From Glaciihabitans sp. dw_435 (GTDB taxonomy: Bacteria > Actinomycetota > Actinomycetes > Actinomycetales > Microbacteriaceae): a stretch of DNA of 64,000 nt. The stretch is taken from NCBI RefSeq assembly GCF_018449675.1, contig NZ_JAAVUZ010000001.1, positions 1 to 64,000 of the forward strand, read 5' to 3'. The notes under the pieces are model-generated. The model was not told where the DNA came from. It worked only from the letters and a program-made list of their open reading frames with translations, and did no database searches. Positions 26,801-36,000 of this stretch are shown one piece after another (the first letter of the stretch is position 1; each line of letters begins with the position of its first letter). The position numbers were made by a program, and so were the translations under genes.

Positions 26801-28718
26801 CTACCTTGGTCGCGTTCGTTTCGGTGACACCGGTCTCGCCACCACCGTCGTGGTGGATGCCGGGGCAGATGTGCCTGCGCTGCCGGGTGATCCTGCCCTG
26901 ACGCTCGGCCCGGACTGGGTGGGTGCCGCAAGTGACCTGCGGGCCACGGCGACCGGGCTCACCCCCGGGGACACCTACACGGCGTCGATTGACGGCGGCA
27001 GTGTCATCCGCTCGGGCCTCGTGCCTGTCTCGGGAACGATCGACTGGTCCATCACAATGCCGGCCACGCTCACCCCTGGTGCGCACACGCTGACGCTGAC
27101 GAACGGAACTGTGACGCTGACCGAGCCGTTCCGGGTGACGCCGGTTGCCCTGGTGGGCGCGTACGGATTCCCGACCATTGGGTTCGACGGGAACGCGCAC
27201 GCGCGAATCTCGCTGAGTTATCGCGGTCACGGAACAGTGCGCTTCCACCTGGAGTCGGTGTCAACGGGCAAGTCGTACCTCGATGAGACGGCGAAGCTGG
27301 GCGAGGTCGTCGGGTTCGACGTGCAGAGCGCTGATTCGTCGACAGCTCTGGTCGACGCCGGTGATGTCACCGGGCTGATCACGGTCGTGCTTCCGGACGG
27401 GTCTGACGGACCGAGCATGGTGCTCGACACGTTCACCGCCGAGTCGTCCGCGCCGAGTTCGCTCACCTTCACGCCGACGGCAGACAACGCCAACCTCGTG
27501 AATGTGGCGGTGGAGAACAACGCGCAGACTGACGTGCAGTCCACCGTTCGCTACTACGCGTTCGATGGTCGTCAGGTCTTTGCCGACGGCTTCTTCAAGG
27601 ATGGCAAGTCGACGCAGCAGGTCGATCTGACCGGCGTGACGCGGGTCGAATACATCGACGGTTACAACACGATCATCGGCAGCTTCGACAACGCGGCACC
27701 CGGGCGCACCGACTCGGCTCACCTGCACATCACCCAGGACTACTGGGGAACGATGTCGGCGACGCCGGAGAAGAACGCCGCGCGGCCACTGACACTGGAG
27801 ATGAACTTCCGACCCCCGGCATACGTGCCCGGCTTCGACCTGCTGGTGGGTGAGGGCGACATGTTCACGACGGAACCCTTCTTCAGCGAGGAGATTCCGA
27901 CGGCGTTCGTCGAGACGAAGGGTGATGTTGTCACTCGCACCATGTCGACGCGCGAGAGCACGCGACTGTGGACGTCGAGCAACTACGAGATCCACTCGCC
28001 GATCTTCGTGGCCCTGGCCACGGCAGATCTCACCATTCCCGCGCTGAGTGTCGCTGACCTCACACCGGTGACAACGCCCACGCCGCCGCCGACGGAAACG
28101 CCGACACCGGAGCCGACTGTGACGGCGACACCGACGGCGACGCCGACCAGCACGCCGACGACGCCGCCCACGACGACGCCGAAGCCGGTGCTGACCGGCA
28201 CGGTGCCGATGATCGCCGGAACTCCGAAGGTCGGTGTCACGCTCACCGCCCGTACGGGTACCTGGACGAAGGGCGCCAAGCTCAGCTACCACTGGTTCGT
28301 CAACGGTCATGCGGTGGCCGGTGCGACGAAGGGCACCTATGTTCCGACGGCTGCCGACCGTGGCAAGAAGATCATCGTGCAGGTGACCGGAACCAAGACC
28401 GGCTACCCGAAGCTGACGAAGACGAGTGTCAGCACGCGGGCAGTTGCCGCGGGCACTCTCGTCTCGTCGGCCGCGAAGATCTCGGGCAAGGCCAAGGTGG
28501 GCGCAACGCTGACGGCCAAGGCGGGCAAGTGGACGTCGGGGACCAAGCTCAGCTTCCGTTGGTACCTGGGCGGCAAGCCGATCGCCCACGCGACGCATTC
28601 CGCCTACAAGGTGCCGAAGGCAGCACGGGGCAAGAACATCACCGTGCACGTGACGGGTACCAAGACCGGGTACGTCTCCGTGGTGCGCGGTTCGGCTCCG
28701 GTTCGCATCCCGCGATAA
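23814..28718 (+). CDS. Secreted multidomain subtilase (S8 serine peptidase)
   Basis: 1634-aa exported peptidase. A signal peptide (about 15-45, AFVLASLALAALVTSTLAAPLSATAA) is followed by an I9 propeptide (YVVTLRDDPA), and a catalytic domain with Asp209 (GVIDTGIAPE), His300 (SHGSHTSS) and Ser626 (MSGTSMAAPHV). A PA domain is inserted at about 455-560 (TGKIVLCDRGVSARIDKSAEV). After the protease come a cucumisin-type Fn3-like domain, a PPC-like beta domain (about 840-950), further beta domains, a Thr/Pro linker (about 1420-1460) and two Ig-like repeats of about 85 aa at the C terminus (VGVTLTARTGTW, VGATLTAKAGKW). The GTG at 23814 is chosen for AAAGGA upstream. Lacks an LPxTG anchor; the repeats may bind the wall. 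Confidence 0.93.
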   Translation: MPNFVHFSPGARGNRPRAFVLASLALAALVTSTLAAPLSATAASPSSTSSSAAAASAGADASATGGYKDGRYVVTLRDDPAASYSGGVGSLKATAKQGARTFAPDAARTVDYTKYLKAQQKKVAASIDVKSLASYTLSTNGFAADLTAGQAQKLAADPRVAMVVPNEILHVTDEHTSTGYLGLEGDTGVWADLGGTSKAGAGVVVGVIDTGIAPENPSFTGEPLGTTDGAAPYKDGSAIVFHKSDGNDFSGVCTTGVQFTADDCSTKIIGARYFVTGFGADHIGSPAVGEYVSPRDGVSHGSHTSSTAAGNTGVVAVGHGSTLSGVAPAAKIAMYKACWSGPDTASEEDDGCATVDLLAAIDAAVGDGVDVINYSIGGGSAQTTNSVTDQAFMAAASAGIFVSASAGNSGPDASTLDNASPWITTVAASTIPASEGTVRLGDGTSALGASITVPAGGVTGSLVYAKDVAASGAADPELCGTGTLDPAKVTGKIVLCDRGVSARIDKSAEVKRAGGIGMILVNTAHDSTDLDAHTVPSVHVDAQYADALHAYATKAGATATLEPGNTSGHDAVPTPQVAGFSSRGPVLADGSDLIKPDVAAPGVNILAATANAAGADPAWGFMSGTSMAAPHVAGLAALYLGQDPTATPAEVKSALMTTAVDTVDDANAPVQDPFAQGNGQVVPTAFLHPGLVYLNDTPDWLRYLQGIGEEHGVEPLDGSDLNLPSIGIGGLAGEQTMTRTVTSTAAGDYTADVTGLTGIATTVSPKTLHFGAAGEKATFTVKFTRESADLGAFSTGYLDWKGADITVRSALAVQPVALDVPKEVAGSGTTGTVAIPASIGDNAAIDILSQGLAHGQRVEGSAVVKGASDRYSVEVPADSTFLRFALDSTDDSADLDLVVYRRTSTGAISLVGASATGSADEKLDVTDVSKGTYIVDVSAYASGTDQSTKQGYALTSYVVTPDAAEGSFTTDPASVDGHVGETATVTAKWSDLKGGSYLGRVRFGDTGLATTVVVDAGADVPALPGDPALTLGPDWVGAASDLRATATGLTPGDTYTASIDGGSVIRSGLVPVSGTIDWSITMPATLTPGAHTLTLTNGTVTLTEPFRVTPVALVGAYGFPTIGFDGNAHARISLSYRGHGTVRFHLESVSTGKSYLDETAKLGEVVGFDVQSADSSTALVDAGDVTGLITVVLPDGSDGPSMVLDTFTAESSAPSSLTFTPTADNANLVNVAVENNAQTDVQSTVRYYAFDGRQVFADGFFKDGKSTQQVDLTGVTRVEYIDGYNTIIGSFDNAAPGRTDSAHLHITQDYWGTMSATPEKNAARPLTLEMNFRPPAYVPGFDLLVGEGDMFTTEPFFSEEIPTAFVETKGDVVTRTMSTRESTRLWTSSNYEIHSPIFVALATADLTIPALSVADLTPVTTPTPPPTETPTPEPTVTATPTATPTSTPTTPPTTTPKPVLTGTVPMIAGTPKVGVTLTARTGTWTKGAKLSYHWFVNGHAVAGATKGTYVPTAADRGKKIIVQVTGTKTGYPKLTKTSVSTRAVAAGTLVSSAAKISGKAKVGATLTAKAGKWTSGTKLSFRWYLGGKPIAHATHSAYKVPKAARGKNITVHVTGTKTGYVSVVRGSAPVRIPR

Positions 28719-28756
28719 CCGGCTCGGGGAAGTGACCTCAACCCCATAGTGAAACG

Positions 28757-28787
28757 GAAGGCCCCAGTCGACATGGCTGGGGCCTTC
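28757..28787 (+). terminator. Terminator after subtilase gene
   Basis: GAAGGCCCCAG pairs with CTGGGGCCTTC over a 9-nt loop, 38 nt after the stop. Confidence 0.85.
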
Positions 28788-28790
28788 TGG

Positions 28791-28820
28791 GTGAGCGGAT
28801 GCCCCGGGGCATCCGCTCAC
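28791..28820. repeat. 30-bp perfect palindrome between convergent genes
   Basis: GTGAGCGGATGCCCC is followed immediately by its exact reverse complement, with no loop. It lies directly beside the subtilase terminator and 7 bp before the 3' end of the M56 gene. It could act as a second terminator for the opposite strand or as a cruciform; each arm contains the locally frequent GGATGC hexamer. Confidence 0.85.
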
Positions 28821-28826
28821 CTCGTT

Positions 28827-29789
28827 CTAGGCCGTAAACGCGGGCAAGAACAGCAGCACCGTCGGCACCGCGATGAGGGCAACGGCGATGATCGCGGCGG
28901 CGGCGCGCGCGGTACTCGTGAGGCCCGGCTCGCCGTTCGCGAGACGCCGCACGCGGGCGGTGAGCTGCTTGTTGGCGGCTCCTTGGCGGGCGAGGTCGGT
29001 GCCCATGGAGTTCGCGATGGCGGGCGTCGCCGGCGCGGGGGTTCCGTTGGCGACGAGCGCGATCGCGGTGGCCAGGGTGCGGTCGTCGACCGTGCGCCGG
29101 GCGCGGTCGTCGGCAAGCATCTCGACGAGGCCGCCGACCTCATGCTGCGCGCGGGTGGCGATCGGGAACCAGGGGAGCGAGCTGCGCCACGCGTCGAAGG
29201 CCAGCAGCACCATGTAGTGACGCTGCAGGAGGTGGGCCTTCTCGTGCTCGATCACCGCCTGCAATTCGTTCTCGTTGAGGAGGTCGGCGAGGCCGGCGGA
29301 AAAGACGGTGACGGAGTGCTGGGTTCCCGGCAGGCAGTAGGCGACCGGGACGGCGTGCTCGATCACCCGGGTGTGCGGGCGCACTGGATCCGGCGCGCTC
29401 AGCAACTGCACTAGCTGGCGGTGGCGGCGGCGTTCGCGTTCGGTGGTGACAACGGTGAGGATGAGGTTGGCCACGAGGTGCAGACCGAGGTAGAGCCCGG
29501 CACAGAGGGATGCCACGTAGATGAAGTCGACGCTGGGCACCTTGGTGCCCGCGGTGACGGTGTCGAAGAGCGCGGATCCACTCTCGACGAGATTGCTGCC
29601 GAACGGAATCAGGCCGAAGGTGACGAGGGACCCGATCATCGAGAGTCCCCCGGAGAGGGCGATGGCCTGCCAGAGCAGGAGGGCCGTTGCCGGGGCGCGC
29701 GAAGGCCAGCTCATCTGTGACAGCAGAACCGGGACCGGGATAGCCAGGAGGCCCGCGAGCACGGCGAGCAGCATGGAGGCTACAAACAT
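28827..29789 (-). CDS. M56-family membrane metallopeptidase (BlaR1/MecR1-like)
   Basis: 320-aa integral membrane zinc protease. Transmembrane helices lie at about 4-25, 35-60, 88-112 and 293-315; the cytoplasmic loop carries the zinc motif in AVIEHEKAHLLQRHY (HExxH) with a downstream Glu in VGGLVEMLADDRA. There is no extracellular penicillin-binding sensor domain. Members cleave BlaI/MecI-type repressors upon a signal. It is downstream of the blaI-like gene on the same strand, 46 bp apart, forming a repressor/antirepressor pair that faces the cyd operon. Confidence 0.9.
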   Translation of the reverse strand: MFVASMLLAVLAGLLAIPVPVLLSQMSWPSRAPATALLLWQAIALSGGLSMIGSLVTFGLIPFGSNLVESGSALFDTVTAGTKVPSVDFIYVASLCAGLYLGLHLVANLILTVVTTERERRRHRQLVQLLSAPDPVRPHTRVIEHAVPVAYCLPGTQHSVTVFSAGLADLLNENELQAVIEHEKAHLLQRHYMVLLAFDAWRSSLPWFPIATRAQHEVGGLVEMLADDRARRTVDDRTLATAIALVANGTPAPATPAIANSMGTDLARQGAANKQLTARVRRLANGEPGLTSTARAAAAIIAVALIAVPTVLLFLPAFTA

Positions 29790-29835
29790 GGAGTGCCGCT
29801 AGCGGTTAGCGGCGGCGACGCGAACACGGTGCGGG

Positions 29836-30219
29836 TCAGCGACCGCTCGTGTCGAGCAGCTTGCGCAGGAGATCGGTCTCTCCCGGCGTGGCCTGACCAA
29901 TGAAACGCTCAAGTACGGCGACCCGGTCGGACGCGCCTCCGAGCACCTGGTGCATGAGCTCGGCCATGTGGTCCTCGCGGGATCCCTCCGCGCGATAGCG
30001 GTGCGGGCGTGATGCGCGTTCCCGGCCGACGAAGCCCTTCTTCTCCAGGCGCGACAGCACCGTGAGGACCGTCGTGGCCGCGAGCTTCTTGGTGTCGGGG
30101 GCTGCTCCGGATGCCGCGAGGGCGTCTTGCAGCTCGTACGCCGACATCGGGGTAGAGGACTCCCACAGCAGGTCCATAACGGACCGCTCCAACTCGCCAA
30201 GCGTAAACATCGAACCCAT
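29836..30219 (-). CDS. BlaI/MecI/CopY-family repressor
   Basis: 127-aa dimeric winged-helix repressor. Residues 5-75 hold the DNA-binding domain (TLGELERSVMDLLWESSTPMSAYELQDALA, then TTVLTVLSRLEKKGFVGRERASRPHRYRA), and the C-terminal helices mediate dimerisation. It is followed by its likely protease partner (M56) and is divergent from cydA. Three palindromes of the form TTCTAC-N5/6-GTAGAA lie in the shared promoter region, matching the TACNNNNNGTA half-site logic of this family, so it probably controls itself and cydAB-cydDC. Confidence 0.93.
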   Translation of the reverse strand: MGSMFTLGELERSVMDLLWESSTPMSAYELQDALAASGAAPDTKKLAATTVLTVLSRLEKKGFVGRERASRPHRYRAEGSREDHMAELMHQVLGGASDRVAVLERFIGQATPGETDLLRKLLDTSGR

Positions 30220-30285
30220 TTCCGACCTCGTCCGAATGAATGTGAGGACTAAGGTCCCTTCAGATTAGCTCAGATTCGCCATACG

Positions 30286-30302
30286 TTCTACGTAGCGTAG
30301 AA
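30286..30302. promoter_or_regulatory. BlaI-type operator 1
   Basis: TTCTAC-N5-GTAGAA, a perfect inverted repeat. First of three in a 62-bp array between blaI and cydA. Confidence 0.7.
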
Positions 30303-30306
30303 ATTG

Positions 30307-30324
30307 TTCTACACTGACGTAGAA
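30307..30324. promoter_or_regulatory. BlaI-type operator 2
   Basis: TTCTAC-N6-GTAGAA, centred about 21.5 bp (two helical turns) from operator 1. Confidence 0.7.
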
Positions 30325-30328
30325 ATGA

Positions 30329-30347
30329 TTTCTACCAAGTGTAGAAA
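30329..30347. promoter_or_regulatory. BlaI-type operator 3
   Basis: TTTCTAC-N5-GTAGAAA, the longest of the three (7-bp arms), centred about 22.5 bp from operator 2 and ending 18 bp before the cydA ATG. Confidence 0.7.
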
Positions 30348-30365
30348 TTGTTGAGAATTCGTTCG

Positions 30366-31982
30366 ATGAGCATTGGTGGAAGTGTGGATCCGGTAGAGAT
30401 CGCCCGCTGGCAGTTCGGTATTACAACCGTGTATCACTTCTGGTTGGTGCCGCTGACACTGGGTCTTGGCCCCGTCGTCGCGTACATGCAGACGATGTGG
30501 GTACGCACGGGCAACGCCCGCTACCTCAAGATGACCAAGTTCTGGGGCAAGCTCTACCTCATCAACTTCATCCTCGGCGTGGCCACCGGCCTCGTGCAGG
30601 AATTCCAGTTCGGTATGGCCTGGAGCGAATACTCGCGCTTCGTCGGTGACGTCTTCGGAGCACCGCTGGCCATGGAGGGGCTGCTTGCCTTCTTCTTTGA
30701 GTCGACCTTCCTCGGGCTGTGGATCTTCGGCTGGAACAAGCTGCCGAAGAAACTCCACCTTGCCTCGCTCTACATCGCCATCATCGGCTCCATCGCGTCG
30801 GCGTACTTCATCATCGTGGCCAACTCGTGGATGCAGCACCCGGTCGGCGTCAAGCTCGTCGACGGACATCCGGTCATGGTCGACATCTGGGCGGTCCTCG
30901 GCAACAACACCGCCGTCACCGCTTTCGCCCACACGCTCACCGGTTCCTTCGGCGCCGGGGCCGCGTTCATCATGGGCATCTCCTGGTACCACCTGTGGCG
31001 CCGCCGCCGTGACGGAATCGACACGGTCAACGCCACCGGACACGTCGTCATCGGTTCGGCCGTCGGCGTCCCCGGACGAGACAAGGCCGACCACTCCGTC
31101 TGGCTCACCTCGCTGCGCGTCGGTGGTGTGGTCGCGATCGTCGCCTTCGCCGGTGTTGCCATTACTGGTGACGCCCAGGGCAAGCTCCTGTTCGACCAGC
31201 AGCCCCTCAAGATGGCCGCGGCGGAGGCCGCGTGTTCCGACGGCACGAGCTTCTCTGTCCTGTCGATCGGAGACCTCGGATCGAGCAACTGTAACGACGT
31301 GGCGGGCATCATCGAGATTCCCGGTCTGCTGTCGTTCCTCGCGCACGGCGACTTCACCACGGAGGTCAAAGGTGTCTCGACGCTCGTCCCCGAATACCAG
31401 GCGAAGTACGGAACGACGATTCCGGATGACCCGATCTACGGTGACCGCGCCGGCACGACCATCAACTACGTCCCGATCATGGAGGTCACCTACTGGGGCT
31501 TCCGCCTCATGATTGGCTTCGGCATCCTCGCCGCCATGGCCGCCGCTGTCGCGCTCTGGCTGTCACGCAAGGGCACAGTGCCGAATTCCAAGTGGATGAT
31601 GCGAACCGGGCTGCTCAGCATCCTCGCGCCCTTCGTGGGAATCTCGGCCGGCTGGATCTTCACCGAGATGGGACGTCAGCCGTTCTCGGTTGTGCCTAAC
31701 CCCAACCCGAGCGGCGTCGATGGAGTGTTCATGTTCACCGCGGCGTCGGTCTCGCCCGGCGTCAGCGCGGGGGAGATGCTCTTCTCGCTCATCACGCTCA
31801 CCCTCGTCTACGGCGCCCTGCTGGTCGTCGAAGTGAAGCTCCTCGTGAAGTACGTGCGGGGCGGCGTGATCTCGGCCATGCCGGAACTCGCCCACGACAA
31901 CGACGAGCCGCAGGACCACGCGACCGCGGGTTCTGCCCCGGACAAGAAGCACGGCGACGACGTCCTGTCGTTCGCCTACTAG
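30366..31982 (+). CDS. cydA: Cytochrome bd ubiquinol oxidase subunit I
   Basis: 538-aa quinol-oxidising, haem-bearing subunit of the high-affinity bd oxidase in the cytoplasmic membrane. It opens with EIARWQFGITTVYHFWLVPLTLGLG, whose His is the haem b595 ligand, then GLVQEFQFGMAWSEYSRFVGDVFG, EGLLAFFFESTFLGLWIFGW and SWMQHPVG, all typical of CydA. About nine hydrophobic helices are visible, and the Q-loop is of the short type. The usual GRQPW motif reads GRQPF. ATG 30366 is chosen by homology; a TTG 18 nt upstream abuts operator 3. First gene of cydA-cydB-cydDC, probably repressed by the divergent BlaI. Confidence 0.97.
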   Translation: MSIGGSVDPVEIARWQFGITTVYHFWLVPLTLGLGPVVAYMQTMWVRTGNARYLKMTKFWGKLYLINFILGVATGLVQEFQFGMAWSEYSRFVGDVFGAPLAMEGLLAFFFESTFLGLWIFGWNKLPKKLHLASLYIAIIGSIASAYFIIVANSWMQHPVGVKLVDGHPVMVDIWAVLGNNTAVTAFAHTLTGSFGAGAAFIMGISWYHLWRRRRDGIDTVNATGHVVIGSAVGVPGRDKADHSVWLTSLRVGGVVAIVAFAGVAITGDAQGKLLFDQQPLKMAAAEAACSDGTSFSVLSIGDLGSSNCNDVAGIIEIPGLLSFLAHGDFTTEVKGVSTLVPEYQAKYGTTIPDDPIYGDRAGTTINYVPIMEVTYWGFRLMIGFGILAAMAAAVALWLSRKGTVPNSKWMMRTGLLSILAPFVGISAGWIFTEMGRQPFSVVPNPNPSGVDGVFMFTAASVSPGVSAGEMLFSLITLTLVYGALLVVEVKLLVKYVRGGVISAMPELAHDNDEPQDHATAGSAPDKKHGDDVLSFAY

Positions 31983-32001
31983 AAAGCGCAAGGGACACAT
32001 C

Positions 32002-33033
32002 GTGGACGTTCTCCCCACCATCTGGTTCATCGCGATCGCGATTCTCTGGTCCGGCTACCTGTTGCTCGAAGGCTTCGACCTCGGCGTTGGCATGCACATG
32101 CTCATCACCGGCCGCAGTGACAAGGAGCGTCGCGTGATGCTCAACACGATCGGCCCGGTCTGGGACGGCAACGAGGTCTGGCTGATCACCGCCGGTGCCG
32201 CGACATTCGCCGCGTTCCCCTACTGGTACGCGTCGCTGTTCTCGTCGCTCTACCTTCCGCTGCTGTTCGTGCTGCTCGGCCTCATCTTCCGTGCCGTTGC
32301 CATCGAGTACCGCGGCAAGGGCAACACCGACCGCTGGCGTCGCGGATGGGATCTGGCCCTCGGCCTCGGATCCTTCGTGGCCGCGTTCGGCGTCGGTGCC
32401 ATGCTCGGCCTCACGACCACCGGCCTCCCGATCAACGCCAACGGTGACCGCGTCGGCGGTGCCTTCGCCTGGTTCACCCCCGCGGCACTGCTGGGCGGCT
32501 TCGCGGTCGTCGGCTTCTGCCTCGTGCACGCCTCGGCGTTCCTTGCCCTCAAGTCCGACGGTGTCGTGCGCGTGAAGGCCGGCAAGTTCTTCACCCGCTG
32601 GACTCCCATCGCCCTGCTTCCGATCGTCGCCTGGGTGCTGTACATCCAGTGGGAGAACGGCAAGCTCGTCACGCTCGCCATCATCATCGTCGCGGTCATC
32701 GCCGTCGTGTGGGGTTACATCAACGGACGCGCAGGTCGGGAGGGACGCGCTTTCCTCGGAACCGCCATCTTCCTTCTCGCCGGTGTCGCATCGATCTTCG
32801 TCTCGGTGTTCCCCGTTGTGCTGCCGTCGACGCTCGACCCGGCCTTCGACCTCACGATCTTCAACGCCGCGAGTGGCTCCTACACACTCGGTGTGATGAC
32901 CTGGGTGGCAGGCTTCGCGCTTCCGCTGGTCCTCGCCTACCAGTCGTGGACCTACTGGGTCTTCCGCAAGCGCGTCGGTGACAACCACATCCCCGACGTT
33001 CACGACATCGTCCCGGCCATCGTGACCAAATGA
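32002..33033 (+). CDS. cydB: Cytochrome bd ubiquinol oxidase subunit II
   Basis: 343-aa partner of CydA with about eight transmembrane helices. The start FIAIAILWSGYLLLEGFDLGVGM and the NTIGPVWDGNEVWLITAGAATFAAFP segment are hallmark CydB sequences. The GTG start at 32002 has AAGGGA upstream and lies 19 nt after cydA. The stop overlaps the cydDC ATG by 4 bp, so oxidase and maturation transporter are co-translated. Confidence 0.97.
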   Translation: MDVLPTIWFIAIAILWSGYLLLEGFDLGVGMHMLITGRSDKERRVMLNTIGPVWDGNEVWLITAGAATFAAFPYWYASLFSSLYLPLLFVLLGLIFRAVAIEYRGKGNTDRWRRGWDLALGLGSFVAAFGVGAMLGLTTTGLPINANGDRVGGAFAWFTPAALLGGFAVVGFCLVHASAFLALKSDGVVRVKAGKFFTRWTPIALLPIVAWVLYIQWENGKLVTLAIIIVAVIAVVWGYINGRAGREGRAFLGTAIFLLAGVASIFVSVFPVVLPSTLDPAFDLTIFNAASGSYTLGVMTWVAGFALPLVLAYQSWTYWVFRKRVGDNHIPDVHDIVPAIVTK

Positions 33034-36000
33034 CGTCGCCCCGCGAGCGCATGCAGAGCGCACTCCTCAGCGCCGGTCTCGGCAACGGCGGCATGCGCAC
33101 CATGTACGTGCTCGGACTCTTCAGCGCGCTGAAGGCCGGCTCACTCGTGCTCCTCGCGGACGCGCTCGCCCGCGGGATTACGGGCGTCATTGCAGCGGAT
33201 CACTCGTGGCAGCCCGCCCTCGTCACCGGCCTGATCGCTGCGGTGCTGCGCGCGGTCGCCCACTGGGCAACGCAGGCGTACGCGGCTCGCCAGGCCCTCG
33301 GAGTGAAGGAGCAGACCCGCCAGGACCTCGCGGATCACCTCGTGGAAGGCGGCAACGGCTCCGTCGGAGCGATGACGTCCCTCGCCACGCGCGGACTCGA
33401 CGAACTCGACAAGTACTACACCGTCGTGCTGCCCGCCATCACCGGGGCCGCGGTCATTCCTCTCCTCATCGGCGTGCGCATCCTGTTCGCCGACTGGGTC
33501 AGCGCGCTGGTCATCGTCGTCACCATCCCCCTCATCCCGGTCTTCATGGCGCTGATCGGTATGCACACGCGGGAACGTGTCTCCGATGCATCCGCTGCCC
33601 TCGGACGCCTGTCTGACCACCTCGTCGAACTCGCGCGTGGCCTCCCGGTGCTGGTCGGTCTCGGCCGCGTCGAGGAGCAAACCGCCGCGCTCAAGAAGAT
33701 CTCGGACAACTACCGCACCCGCACGATGGCGACCCTGCGCACTGCGTTCATGTCGTCGCTCGCGCTCGAGCTGATCTCGACCATCTCGGTTGCCCTCGTC
33801 GCCGTCTTCATCGGCGTGCGTCTGGTCAGCGGTTCGCTGCCGCTCGAAATCGGGCTGCTCGTGCTGATTCTCGCTCCGGAATGTTTCGCCCCGTTCCGGG
33901 ACATGGGTGCCGCGTTCCACGCCGCGCAGGACGGCGTCGTTGCTCTCAAGAAGGCCCAGACGGTTTTGGCGGAGCCGGTGCCGGAGCCCCTGACCTCTTC
34001 TTCTACCTCGCTCGCGGCGCCCGGAACTCTCGCCGACGTCCACGTGCGTGATCTCACCGTCGCGTACGCGGGGCGCACCGAGTCCGCGATCGACGGCGTC
34101 TCCTTCGACGTGCTCGCCGGAACCATCACTGCGCTACGCGGCCCCAGCGGCAGCGGCAAGTCCACCATCCTCGCCGTGCTCGCGGGCCGCCTGCGCAACG
34201 GAACGGATGACGCGGTCGTGACCGGCTCCGTCACCGGAATCGATCCCGCGCGTGTCGCCTGGGTTCCGCAGCACCCGCACACGGTGGGGGATACCGTGCG
34301 CGAGGAACTGCGGCTCTACGCCGGAGAGGCGTCCATCTGGCAGGTGGATTCCCGCATCGATGAGCTTCTTCGCCTGCTGGCGCTCGCCCCCGTGGCCGAG
34401 CAGGACCCCGCGCAGCTGAGCCCCGGCGAGCTTCGTCGCGTCGCGGTCGCCCGCGCGTTGCTGCGCGTCGACGCCGGCGCCACCCTCGTGCTGATGGACG
34501 AGCCCACCGCCCATGTCGATGGCGACAGCAGCCGCGTCATCGAGACCGCGATCGCCGGTCTTCGCGGACGGGTGACGGTCGTGCTCGCGTCCCACGAGTT
34601 TGAGGTCAGCGACCTCGCCACGGAGTCGGTCTTCCTCGGAGAGCCGTCGGCCCGCGCCCGCGCGCTGACGGCATCACCGTTGCGCGCGATGACATCGTCG
34701 ATGGCGTCGGCGACCGCGGCGCCCGCGTCGGCACACAACGCCGGGCCCGGGGCATCCACCGATCCGAGCCTCACCGATCCCAGCCTCACCGATCCGGCGG
34801 GTGAGCGTCGCGTCAGCGCCGTCCGTCTGCTGCTCGAGATCATTCGTCCGGCGTCGGGCAAGTTCGTGCTCGCGATCTTCCTCGGCGTGCTCGCCGCGCT
34901 GTTCGCCGTTGCGCTCACCGCCGTGTCGGGATGGCTGATCGTGCGCGCCAGCGGACACCCCTCGATGATGTACCTCATGGTTGCCATCGTCGGCGTGCGG
35001 TTCTTCGGCGTCGGCCGCTCGGCCCTGCGCTACGCCGAACGCCTCGTCACCCACGACGCGATCTTCGCCTCGGTCACAGTGCTGCGCATGCGGCTGTGGG
35101 GTGCACTGGCTGCGAAGGGCACCACCTCGCGCAAGCTGCTGCGCGGCGGAACCGCTCTCGATTACCTCGTCGTGACGGCCGACCAGGTGCGGGACCTCTC
35201 GCCCCGGGTCATCCTTCCCCCCATCATCGGTGTGCTGACCGGCGTCGCGGCGATCATCGCGACGCAGATGCTGCACGCTCCCGCGGTCGCGTTGCTCGTC
35301 GCGTACCTCCTCGTCTGTCTGGTTGTGGCGCCGGCGATCGCCCTCTGGGGAGACCGTCGCGCCAGCCGTGGACAGCTGCTCATCCGGTCGGAAGTCACAC
35401 GCCGGTTTGCCTCGCTCCTGGCCGCCGCCGGTGACCTGCGCGCCAACGCCGTCGACGGGGCAGTGCGCGAGCGTGTGCGTGACCTCGATGCCGCGGCCGG
35501 AAAAGATGCGAAGCGCAGCGCCTGGGCCCTCGGCCTCGGCGGTGCCGTGATCGTTGCCGCCAGCTGTGCGGCGTCCGTGCTCATGCTCATCGTCAGCGCG
35601 CCCGCCGTGGCCGCCGGAACGCTCCCGGGTGAGACCGTCGCGGTGCTCGTGCTCCTGCCGCTCGGCCTCATGGAACCCCTGCTCAGCGTCGTCGACGCCG
35701 TGCAGCAGTGGCCTGCGCTCGCGCAGGCGGTGCGTCGCCTCGCTCCGTTCCGGGCCGCGCCCGTCGTGGCCGACGCCGGCATCGACCTGCCGGGGAGCGT
35801 CACTGGGATCGAGCTTCGCGACATCAGTGCCCGGTGGCCGGATGCCCCGGAGACCGTGTTCTCCGGGCTGTCCGCCGTCGCAACGCCCGGCGACTGGCTC
35901 GTGGTGACCGGTCCGTCCGGTTCGGGCAAGTCGACCCTGCTCACGGTGCTGCTCGGCCACCTCACCCCGTCCCGCGGGGCATACCTGGTGGACGGCGCCG

